A stretch of 8,060 nucleotides of DNA, taken from positions 6,474 to 14,533 of the forward strand of contig NVTH01000076.1 in assembly GCA_002401525.1 (NCBI GenBank), given 5' to 3'. This DNA comes from Moraxellaceae bacterium. GTDB taxonomy: Bacteria; Pseudomonadota; Gammaproteobacteria; Pseudomonadales; UBA3067. Below the pieces are notes generated by a model, which did not search any database, was not told the origin of the DNA, and saw nothing but the letters and a program-made list of their open reading frames with translations. The position numbers and the translations under genes were made by a program. Below are positions 1 through 6,015 of the stretch, piece after piece; position 1 is the first letter of the stretch, and each line of letters starts with the position of its first letter.

Positions 1-581
1 TAGCAAGAATTGAAGAATTATGTCAAAACCCTTGTGTTAAAGCAGTAGGAGAAACAGGGTTAGATTTTTTCCGCGACTTATCGCCTCGAAAAGTGCAAGA
101 AAAGCTCTTTGAAGACCATATAGAGCTGGCGATCCAAATGAAGATGCCTTTATTTCTTCACCAACGCCACGCCCACACTCGTTTTACAGAAATCATTAGG
201 TCTTATCGCGACGACATTACGGATGCGGTGGTGCATTGCTTTACTGACGATCAAAAAGCATTGTTTGAATACTTAGATTTGGACCTGCACATAGGGATAA
301 CCGGCTGGATATGCGACGAACGTAGGGGCCTAGAGCTACAGAAAATTGTCAGCAACGTCCCCCTCAATCGACTGATGATCGAAACAGACAGCCCCTATTT
401 AATTCCCCGAGACCTCCCCAGCGAATTAAAACCGAAAAAGAATGCACGCCGTAACGAACCTCAATTTCTACGCCACATTGCCGAGCAAGTGGCGAAATGT
501 TATGAACTAGAGCTTGATACCATCGCCCATCAAACCACACTTACAGCGACGAATTTCTTCAATTTACCTGCTCAGGACTAG
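1..581 (+). CDS. tatD: TatD family metal-dependent DNase, 3' part (5' end outside window)
   Basis: This frame is open from base 3, so the gene enters from the left edge; the GTG at 93 is internal. About 192 residues are visible, against about 260 for a full TatD, so roughly the first quarter is missing. The visible part reads GETGLDFFRDLSP (metal-binding Glu), FLHQRHAH (metal-binding His), VVHCF (His), GITGWICDERRG and IETDSPYLIPRDL (catalytic/metal Asp). GWICDERRG followed by RRNEP marks TatD proper rather than its paralogues YcfH or YjjV, as far as I recall those families. TatD proteins are cytoplasmic TIM-barrel hydrolases of the amidohydrolase superfamily; E. coli TatD is a 3'-5' exonuclease on single-stranded DNA and RNA, linked to repair of oxidative damage. 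The frame ends at TAG 579-581 and is followed by a hairpin terminator. No tat transport genes are visible, and TatD is not needed for Tat export. Confidence 0.95.
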   Translation, partial: ARIEELCQNPCVKAVGETGLDFFRDLSPRKVQEKLFEDHIELAIQMKMPLFLHQRHAHTRFTEIIRSYRDDITDAVVHCFTDDQKALFEYLDLDLHIGITGWICDERRGLELQKIVSNVPLNRLMIETDSPYLIPRDLPSELKPKKNARRNEPQFLRHIAEQVAKCYELELDTIAHQTTLTATNFFNLPAQD

Positions 582-623
582 GCCGGCTCTACACCACTTC
601 TACACCATTCCTCAAAACGCACC

Positions 624-664
624 GCTAAACTTATCGTTATAGACAACACTAAGTTTAGCTTTTT
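624..664 (+). terminator. Hairpin terminator after tatD, overlapping the end of the convergent gene
   Basis: GCTAAACTTA at 624-633 and its exact reverse complement TAAGTTTAGC at 650-659 form a 10-bp stem with a 16-base loop, followed directly by TTTTT at 660-664. This is a rho-independent layout on the plus strand, 43 bases after the tatD stop. The stem has only three G-C pairs, so it may be weak. Its right arm contains the stop codon (655-657) of the minus-strand glutaredoxin-like gene, so the two convergent genes share the element. On the minus strand there is no clean T-run. Confidence 0.55.
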
Positions 665-891
665 ACTAATGTGCGAACCTCTTTAGCACTGAATGGCCAG
701 CATAATTTATCGCCAGTGCTTTGCTTTTCGAGAACGGGAATTTTGGTACCGTACGCATCAATCAGCGCATCAGAATCTGCAATCTCAACCATTTCAAGTT
801 CATAGCGATATCGACGTAAACTCGAACCAATAATCTCTAAGGCTTGATCACAAAGATGACAACCAGCGGTCGTGTAAAACAATAATTTCAT
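655..891 (-). CDS. Small glutaredoxin-like protein (Glrx-like / DUF836 family)
   Basis: This 78-residue protein is a single thioredoxin-fold domain. The first beta strand (KLLFYTTAG) leads into a redox motif C11-H-L-C14, followed by a helix. The cis-proline loop TKIPVL has Pro52, and the end LCWPFSAKEVRTLV is typical of the short glutaredoxin-like family (Pfam Glrx-like, formerly DUF836) in gammaproteobacteria. It is cytoplasmic and lacks a signal peptide. Members are presumed thiol-disulfide oxidoreductases, but their substrates are mostly unknown. The ATG at 889-891 is the only good start; the bases before it (CAGTCCCCC) show no Shine-Dalgarno, and no ATG or GTG lies upstream in frame. It lies 118 bases downstream of the 623-residue gene on the same strand and could be read from its transcript. 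Fold and family are fairly sure; the biological role is not. Confidence 0.88.
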   Translation of the reverse strand: MKLLFYTTAGCHLCDQALEIIGSSLRRYRYELEMVEIADSDALIDAYGTKIPVLEKQSTGDKLCWPFSAKEVRTLVKS

Positions 892-1009
892 GGGGGACTG
901 TAACCGAGTGCTCTGAATCAGTGGAAGTCTGAATACTAGGGCAAACGGATTACTGGCACAAATCCTGACGGTCGATTCAATGCCTAGAAGAAAGGCCCTT
1001 CAAATTAAA

Positions 1010-2881
1010 TTAGGCCGCATGACGGTGCGGTTGAGGGTGAGATAATCCAGTCATGATTCGTTTTAAAACATCGTCGATACCGCGGCTGTTATCTTTATGG
1101 GCATTATCTGTATGTGTGCTGCCTTTGTGGGTATTCTCACTACGAGTGCTGTCGTTATGATGTTTTTCAGCCCCGGCTACAATCCCCATGATATCTGATG
1201 CGGTTTTATTGGCGTGATTTTTGTGGCTGGAGTCGCGCCCCATGTCATCAACCTGCTTACTCAACAGGTCGGCTATCATTTGATGAACGTTTTTAAACTT
1301 AGCAGCCTCTTGAGATTCAAGGGTTTCTTTAAGGTGTTTCACAAAGTCTCCAAGCCCTCGCATGGCTTTCTGGCCGTCCATTACGCCGCCTTTCTCAGCG
1401 CTTTCCCCAACACTCCTGGCGCCCAGCGCAGCCACCCCATCGTAGGCTTTAATGGATGATTTTACTTGCTGTTCATACAGATTTAAGGAAAAACCGGCTA
1501 ATTCTGACTCATCCATCCCCATGCTTACTGCATAGTTAAAGGCCTCCTCCACATTGCCTTGAAAGAAAGTCTGGGCAAGCGACGACACTGATTCAAATAA
1601 ACTATTCAGTGCCTCTAACTCGCCTTCGTCGAGGTCCCCCTCTACCCGAATTTGAAAATCAGAGCTGGAATATCGTCCGCTCACTAATGCATCCGCAGAC
1701 CGATCTTTGAATTTCAAAAAGTCTTGATCAAAACTAACCTTGACCTTATCACCGTCCAAGGTTTCAACCATTAGATCAAATCCACGAGTAGTGGAGGAAA
1801 AACTGCTCGAAACAGGCCCAGCATGAGAAAGCGATTTAACCTTTACCCTCATTGACTCTTCAGCAGATTCAAACTGATATCTAAAGTTTTCTGCAGGAGC
1901 CGTAGTTGTAGCGGTTGAAGTAACCGTTGTAGCGGTTGAAGTAACCGTCGTGGCGGTTGAGGTCGTAGCAGCAGTCGCGTCCGCGACTTGGGCAGCAACT
2001 TCCGAGAGCAGCGCATCACCTGCTTCAGCCACCGCCTCGCTTTCCCCTTCAACGCCCAGCTGAACAAGGGCTTCTTGGGTGCTTTGCACGCCATCAGTAA
2101 TCGCCTGGCTAATTTCATCGCCTTCAGTTGCTACGCTACTATCAATGCTTGTATCACTGCTGGATTCACTGCCCGTGGCCTCTGCGACAACACGGGCAAG
2201 GTGCGCACTAATGGTGCTCATAATTCGATCCATCGCCGCCATAATGCCTGCGTGTCGATCGCTTAATCCTTCAGAAAAGCCACTTCGAAGACCCGCCCCG
2301 AATCCCTGGCTTGGTCCTCCTATAGATCTACCGAAAGATCCACCGAAAGACCCACCGTGGGATTTTAAACCGTGTGCACCATGCCGATGATGGTGTTGGC
2401 TAGGCTCTATTGAAGCGCCACCGGGCAATTGGTATTGGCTGGAATTACCGCCACGACCCGAATGAATACGAGAACTTGAAACATCCAAGACCGCGCCTAT
2501 GCGATTTTGCAACGCGTTGCTTATTTCATACTCAAATACTTTTCCGCTCAAACCACCCATAGACACGGATGAAAAAGAAAAACTAACGCGGCTTGCGAAA
2601 GAGGCGTGTTGGCCTAACGATTGATGCGCATCATCAGTGCCATTATTAGTGCCTGCAGTATCAGAACCTATCGTATCCGAACCTGTCGTATTAATTACGG
2701 AGGAATCGATCACCACTGGTTCATCACCATCCACCACTCCGCCATCAACACTTCCTGTACCGCCCACTACTGTGCCACTGTCTTGCGGCGTGCCGACAGG
2801 CGAATCACTCGACGATATGTGATAGCGATGGCTAGAAAAAGAGGCTTGGAAGGCGCTGAAAGAAAATGCGTTGGCGTGCAT
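1010..2881 (-). CDS. Uncharacterised 623-residue Ser/Gly/Thr/His-rich protein with a conserved-looking C-terminal region
   Basis: I do not recognise a named family. The ATG at 2879-2881 has AAGGG 7 bases upstream. No signal peptide or membrane segment is apparent. Residues 1-100 are Ser/Gly/Asp-rich and probably disordered. Residues 98-135 (SFSFSSVSMGGL, then FEYEISNALQNRIGAVLDV) look like a short ordered module. Residues 140-205 are Gly/Ser/His-rich, with a His cluster at 163-170 and GGSF/GRSI repeats. Residues 210-300 are Ala/Glu-rich helix. Residues 304-328 are a Thr/Ala/Ser/Val linker made of heptad repeats. Residues 332-545 look folded: RGFDLMVETLDGDKVKVSF, then FQIRVEGDLDEGELEALNSLFE, a helix FFQGNVEEAFNYAVSMGMDESELAGFSLNL, then more helices. 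This part resembles, from memory only, hypothetical proteins of marine gammaproteobacteria. Residues 550-600 are His/Asn/Lys-rich. Only one Met of start context and no Cys are evident, which fits an exported or surface role but does not prove one. It sits between rlmKL and the glutaredoxin-like gene. Confidence 0.8.
   Translation of the reverse strand: MHANAFSFSAFQASFSSHRYHISSSDSPVGTPQDSGTVVGGTGSVDGGVVDGDEPVVIDSSVINTTGSDTIGSDTAGTNNGTDDAHQSLGQHASFASRVSFSFSSVSMGGLSGKVFEYEISNALQNRIGAVLDVSSSRIHSGRGGNSSQYQLPGGASIEPSQHHHRHGAHGLKSHGGSFGGSFGRSIGGPSQGFGAGLRSGFSEGLSDRHAGIMAAMDRIMSTISAHLARVVAEATGSESSSDTSIDSSVATEGDEISQAITDGVQSTQEALVQLGVEGESEAVAEAGDALLSEVAAQVADATAATTSTATTVTSTATTVTSTATTTAPAENFRYQFESAEESMRVKVKSLSHAGPVSSSFSSTTRGFDLMVETLDGDKVKVSFDQDFLKFKDRSADALVSGRYSSSDFQIRVEGDLDEGELEALNSLFESVSSLAQTFFQGNVEEAFNYAVSMGMDESELAGFSLNLYEQQVKSSIKAYDGVAALGARSVGESAEKGGVMDGQKAMRGLGDFVKHLKETLESQEAAKFKNVHQMIADLLSKQVDDMGRDSSHKNHANKTASDIMGIVAGAEKHHNDSTRSENTHKGSTHTDNAHKDNSRGIDDVLKRIMTGLSHPQPHRHAA
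1905..1967 (-). repeat. 21-bp in-frame tandem repeat inside the 623-residue gene
   Basis: Units lie at 1905-1925, 1926-1946 and 1947-1967. The first two are identical over all 21 bases; the third has several changes. Because 21 is a multiple of three, the array encodes a heptapeptide repeat of the TTVTSTA type (about residues 304-328), a flexible linker between the helical and C-terminal regions. Exact identity of two copies at the DNA level suggests a recent duplication that could vary in copy number. Confidence 0.85.
2325..2360 (-). repeat. 12-bp in-frame repeat coding GGSF/GRSI
   Basis: Three adjacent 12-base units (2325-2336, 2337-2348, 2349-2360), each starting GAYC.ACCG on the plus strand and differing at a few positions, encode GGSF-GGSF-GRSI around residues 177-188 of the 623-residue protein. 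It is a second, more diverged linker expansion in the same gene. Confidence 0.7.
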
Positions 2882-2959
2882 GATGGAACCCTTAACCCTA
2901 TTATTAAAAACTAATAAGCATTAAGGGGTATATCGACCATCATTTAAAATTATTAAGGA

Positions 2960-2991
2960 TTTTTAACGTATTTTTAACGTATTTTTAGCAA
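2960..2991. repeat. 11-bp tandem repeat TTTTTAACGTA upstream of the 623-residue gene
   Basis: TTTTTAACGTA occurs at 2960-2970 and again at 2971-2981, and a partial third copy (TTTTTAGCA) starts at 2982. The array lies 79-110 bases before the ATG of the minus-strand 623-residue gene, in a very AT-rich stretch where its promoter should be. One helical turn of period could fit an operator array or simply phased T-tracts that bend DNA. I could not place a convincing -35/-10 pair here. Confidence 0.6.
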
Positions 2992-3083
2992 TTTAAATTC
3001 TTTTTAGAGCATTCCTATGCTACGGCTTTCATTTTTACCAAAATACAATATCGAGTCATACAAAAGGCAGTGAATTAAACACG

Positions 3084-3135
3084 ATGGATTCCCGCCTTCG
3101 CGGGAATGACGGGAAAGTGGCGATGACGGAAAAGT
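3084..3135. repeat. Dispersed-type GC-rich palindrome with decayed tandem copies
   Basis: ATTCCCGC at 3088-3095 pairs with GCGGGAAT at 3100-3107 (8-bp perfect stem, 4-base loop) and is preceded by GATGG and followed by GACGGGAAAGTGG. The GGATTCCCGCC..GCGGGAATGACG core is a type of short interspersed palindrome I know from many proteobacterial genomes. Right of it, ATGACGGGAAAGT (3106-3118) is repeated with one change at 3123-3135 (17-base period), and a vaguer copy follows to about 3155. It lies 37-88 bases past the rlmKL stop in the gap to the next minus-strand gene. No T-run follows, so I call it a repeat element and not an intrinsic terminator. Confidence 0.7.
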
Positions 3136-3171
3136 AGTAGCAGGAAAGCGATGTTGTAGTAAAAAACCTAC

Positions 3172-5355
3172 TTAAATCCGAGTTAGCATCCAACACTGAT
3201 GAATTTTAGGTCTGCGACTGTAGTCCACCGGAATCGAAGACTTGCTTATATTTTCCACCTCGAACAACTCTTTAACTCGCGCATCAAGCTCAAAGCCTTG
3301 GAAGTTATTTGAAAATATAACCACCCCATTGAGCTCAAGCTGACCATGAACTGCTTCCAACACCTCGGCATGATCTTTTTGCACGTTAAAATCCTGATAC
3401 ACGCGTTTCGAATTCGAAAAGGTGGGAGGATCGACAAAAACAAGGTCGTAAGTTCTATTGCACTTATGCAACCAACTTATACAATCCTGCTGAAAAAATT
3501 GATGGCCCTGTTCTGAAAACCCATTCAATGCAAAATTCTTTTTCGCCCAAGCAATATAAGTCGGAGATAAGTCGACTGTGGTGGTACTTTTTGCTCCGCC
3601 AAGGGCAGCGAATACGCTAGCAGTGCCCGTGTAAGCAAATAAATTTAAAAAGCGTTTGCCTTTAGCCAACTCAAATATCTTATTTCTTATAATTCGATGA
3701 TCTAAAAAGACACCCGTGTCGACGTAATCCGATAAGTTCACCAACAACTGAGCGTTATTTTCTGCAACTTCAAATAACTCCCCTTTACTGGTTAATTTCT
3801 GATATTGCTCTTTGCCTTTTTGGCGCCGCTTTACCTTAATGAATAAGTGTTTGTAATTCATTCGAAACACTCTTTTTATGGTTTCAACCCCTATATCAAG
3901 GCGCTTTTTAGCGGTTTCATCAGGAATCGACTTCGGCGCTGCGTATTCTTGAATATGTATATATTGCCCGTAAACATCCACTGCAAAATTAAACTCGGGC
4001 ATGTCAGCATCGTAAATCCGCACACATTCTAATTCGTTCTTAAGCGCCCATTTTTTAAGCTTTTTAACATTCTTTATTAAACGATTGGCTAAATCAGAAG
4101 AGACTTTTTCGTGCGTTTGAAAAGTGGTGGTCTCAAAAAGCGCCGTCACAGCCTCCTTATTTTTTGAATTACTTTGAGCAGCAATCTCACCATGACGAAA
4201 ATAACATTGAATCGGCCCGTTAAAAATTCGTAATTGCTCGTCATAGGGCAGTTTTACCTGATCCAATAAAACGATATCGCTGCAAATAATGCCAAATTTC
4301 CAGCCTTTAAACTGACTCCGGAACCGATTGCCCAAGGCGCGATAGGTATAAAAAAGCAGTTCGGCTTCACCAAGTCGTTCTCCGTAAGGAGGATTAACCA
4401 CAACCAACCCGGACTTGGAGGTAAAATCGTCAGATTTACGAAACGCGGCGAATTCTCTTTTCTCAAGCTGGATCACGTCCTCAAGCTGGGCGCTTCTTAT
4501 ATTGTGCTGCGCCAGTTGAAGGCTCTCTTTACTGCCATCGTAGCCCACAATCTTAGTGGTTGACGTGGCGATGCCATGCGCTCGACGCTGCTCAGCCGAC
4601 TCAAGCAATTGATCCCACTTCGCGGAATCAAAGCCATGCCAGCCTTTAAATCCCCAATAGTCTCGATACAGGCCTGGGGCAATGTCAAAGCTGACTAGCG
4701 CGGCTTCAATTAAAAAGGTCCCCGACCCACACATAGGATCCAACAGCGCAGGCTGTTCCCGATCCCACCCCGCCGCGAGTAACAGCGAAGCCGCTAAGTT
4801 CTCTTTTAGACTGCCTTCAAAGGAGGCTTTTCGATAACCTCGCTTATGCAAACTTTCACCTGAAAAGCTGAAGCTAATCTCAACGGACTCGCCTGATACA
4901 AACAAGTGCAAGGGCACATCGGGTCGGGACTTTTCAACGCTAGGCCGAATGCCCTGATCCTCCTTAAACCAATCAACGATGCCATCTTTGAGCTTTTGAG
5001 CCCAATATTTTTTATTGAAACCTTCCGTTTTATGATTCGACACGTCAATCACAAACGTTTGATCCACATTCATCACGTCGCCCCAGGGGTGCTCCACCAC
5101 TTGATCAAAAAGTGCATTGGCAGACTCTGCTTCGCCACTCCAAAAAGGTAGCAGCACGTGATTGGCCACCCTCGACCACAAACAGACTGTATAGCCCACG
5201 GCTTCTGAGCCCGAGAAGCGAACCGCCCCGTTACTGCTGTCCGTTACTGACCCTCCCAAAGTAATAATTTCTTTAGAAAGATGGGGCTCCAGCCCATTGG
5301 CACAGGTGGCAACCCATTTATAGTCAGATTTCATATGGTTAGAGTTTTTCGGCAT
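3172..5355 (-). CDS. rlmKL: Bifunctional 23S rRNA (guanine-N2/guanine-N7)-methyltransferase RlmKL
   Basis: At 727 residues it is slightly longer than E. coli RlmL (about 702). The order is: N-terminal ferredoxin-like and THUMP RNA-binding region (about 12-165); first Rossmann methyltransferase (about 180-390) with the SAM motif DPMCGSGT at 206-213 and catalytic NPPYGERL at 321-328; second methyltransferase (about 480-727) with GVFLDHR at 548-554, SAM motif NLFAYTGTASV at 571-581 and DPPTFSNSKR at 642-651. By family knowledge the RlmL half makes m2G2445 and the RlmK half m7G2069 in 23S rRNA, acting on the assembling 50S subunit. All motifs are intact. Start: the ATG at 5353-5355 has only a weak AGTGA upstream, and Met8 (5334) is an alternative that would fit the E. 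coli N-terminus slightly better. It is divergent from rmf across a 329-base regulatory gap. Confidence 0.97.
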   Translation of the reverse strand: MPKNSNHMKSDYKWVATCANGLEPHLSKEIITLGGSVTDSSNGAVRFSGSEAVGYTVCLWSRVANHVLLPFWSGEAESANALFDQVVEHPWGDVMNVDQTFVIDVSNHKTEGFNKKYWAQKLKDGIVDWFKEDQGIRPSVEKSRPDVPLHLFVSGESVEISFSFSGESLHKRGYRKASFEGSLKENLAASLLLAAGWDREQPALLDPMCGSGTFLIEAALVSFDIAPGLYRDYWGFKGWHGFDSAKWDQLLESAEQRRAHGIATSTTKIVGYDGSKESLQLAQHNIRSAQLEDVIQLEKREFAAFRKSDDFTSKSGLVVVNPPYGERLGEAELLFYTYRALGNRFRSQFKGWKFGIICSDIVLLDQVKLPYDEQLRIFNGPIQCYFRHGEIAAQSNSKNKEAVTALFETTTFQTHEKVSSDLANRLIKNVKKLKKWALKNELECVRIYDADMPEFNFAVDVYGQYIHIQEYAAPKSIPDETAKKRLDIGVETIKRVFRMNYKHLFIKVKRRQKGKEQYQKLTSKGELFEVAENNAQLLVNLSDYVDTGVFLDHRIIRNKIFELAKGKRFLNLFAYTGTASVFAALGGAKSTTTVDLSPTYIAWAKKNFALNGFSEQGHQFFQQDCISWLHKCNRTYDLVFVDPPTFSNSKRVYQDFNVQKDHAEVLEAVHGQLELNGVVIFSNNFQGFELDARVKELFEVENISKSSIPVDYSRRPKIHQCWMLTRI

Positions 5356-5684
5356 AAGGTCACTATCATTATTGTGCTATGTTTAATTTAAGGAAAGGAG
5401 GTCCGCGTTTCGATTTATCAGGGACCAAAACATCAAAATACCAAACCTTTTCAATATGTTAAAAAGATTACTTCATGTACATCAATTGATTGATTCAGAT
5501 CATAAATTTACAACAACACCCAAAATAATTGCTCGACAAAGCGCTAAAAACTCTGTCACTATCTTGGGCCGTACTTTTATATTTGAACTTAATCCCCTAC
5601 CTGTAAGGAGCCCTAATACACGTTAACCGCACGATAAAATAAACTTTATCAAACCTAGTAATTTACATATTCAGGAAACTCTCT
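5356..5684. other. Divergent rlmKL-rmf intergenic region
   Basis: This 329-base AT-rich gap must hold promoters for both flanking genes. It contains an unattached Shine-Dalgarno-like AAGGAGGT (5395-5402), a palindrome ATCAATTGAT (5481-5490) running into a Crp/Fnr-type box (5490-5503), and a 6-bp inverted repeat GATAAA/TTTATC (5633-5638, 5645-5650) just before the rmf ribosome binding site. Promoter elements are not clear: the best rmf candidate is CTGTCA (5553-5558), 16 bases, then TTTTAT (5575-5580), each four of six matches, and I would not rely on it. Confidence 0.6.
5490..5503 (+). promoter_or_regulatory. Putative Fnr/Anr (or Crp-type) binding site upstream of rmf
   Basis: TTGAT-TCAG-ATCAT matches nine of the ten fixed positions of the Fnr/Anr consensus TTGAT-N4-ATCAA. 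The core TGA-N6-TCA is also the Crp core, but the outer bases fit Fnr better. It lies about 182 bases before the rmf ATG and about 135 bases before the rlmKL ATG, so either gene could be the target. Low-oxygen or energy-state control of rmf would fit its role in slow growth, but this is inference from one site. Confidence 0.45.
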
Positions 5685-5900
5685 ATGAAAAGACAAAAAA
5701 GAGATAAAACCAACCGAATATTCATGCGCGGCCACCATGCCGGCATACACCGAAGATCCCGTGAAGAATGCCCCTACACCAACTCTGCAGACAAACAAAC
5801 CTGGCTTAATGGTTGGCGCGAAGGCCGAGAGCACCTTTGGGAAGGAAAAACAGGCGTCGCCTCCATCCAGTACTTATCAAAAAAAGTAGTCAACGAGTAG
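5685..5900 (+). CDS. rmf: Ribosome modulation factor RMF, long form
   Basis: The 71-residue basic protein begins MKRQKRDKTNR and continues RGHHAGIHRRSREECPY and WLNGWREGREHLW, matching the RMF family from end to end; the first seven residues are those of E. coli RMF. RMF binds the 30S subunit near the 3' end of 16S rRNA and drives 70S dimerisation into inactive 100S ribosomes in stationary phase. E. coli RMF has 55 residues; here about 15 extra residues follow the conserved GWREG motif. Pseudomonas-type RMFs, as I recall them, are of similar extended length, so this is probably lineage-typical. The ATG at 5685 has a clear AGGAAA (5673-5678) six bases upstream. The gene stands alone between divergent rlmKL and convergent pyrD, so it should have its own promoter and be monocistronic. 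Confidence 0.96.
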   Translation: MKRQKRDKTNRIFMRGHHAGIHRRSREECPYTNSADKQTWLNGWREGREHLWEGKTGVASIQYLSKKVVNE

Positions 5901-6015
5901 CATCTCAGACTTAACTGATATGAACCAACTGATTCAACTCACAGTTTCAACTAACAGAGTAGTTAACAATCTTTAGTCAGTAACCTTTCAGTGCTGCGAT
6001 TGAAAGCTAAGTTCA

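Noticed and set aside
982..1009. GCCT..AGGC hairpin as terminator of the 623-residue gene
   Set aside because: Only four paired bases and no T-run on the minus strand.
1988..2390. Long open frames on the plus strand and in another minus frame within the 623-residue gene
   Set aside because: They are overlapped by the better-supported minus-strand frame, have compositions explained by its Ser/Ala/Gly codon bias, and lack ribosome binding sites.
2882..2960. A sigma-28-like motif (GTCGATAT with a weak TAAT-rich partner) before the unknown gene, which would suggest a flagellar or motility role
   Set aside because: Only the -10 half is similar to the consensus (six of eight); the -35 half matches at about four of eight, and nothing in the protein supports a flagellar function.
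3084..3135. CRISPR-like or integron attC-like array
   Set aside because: Units are too short, spacers are only a few bases, copies decay quickly, and no cas or integrase gene is present in the window.
3155..3172. GTAG..CTAC with a T-run as a terminator directly after rlmKL
   Set aside because: The stem is only four base pairs and the T-run lies in the loop, so it does not fit an intrinsic terminator.
5379..5462. A 27-codon plus-strand ORF beginning MFNLRKGG, containing the AAGGAGGT motif
   Set aside because: Very short, no ribosome binding site before its ATG, and the Shine-Dalgarno-like sequence lies inside it and not ahead of it.
5456..5626. A 56-codon plus-strand ORF starting MLKRLLHVHQLID just upstream of rmf
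   Set aside because: No Shine-Dalgarno, no recognisable family, and it covers the region that must hold the rmf promoter and the Crp/Fnr-type box. Most likely an open frame by chance in AT-rich DNA.
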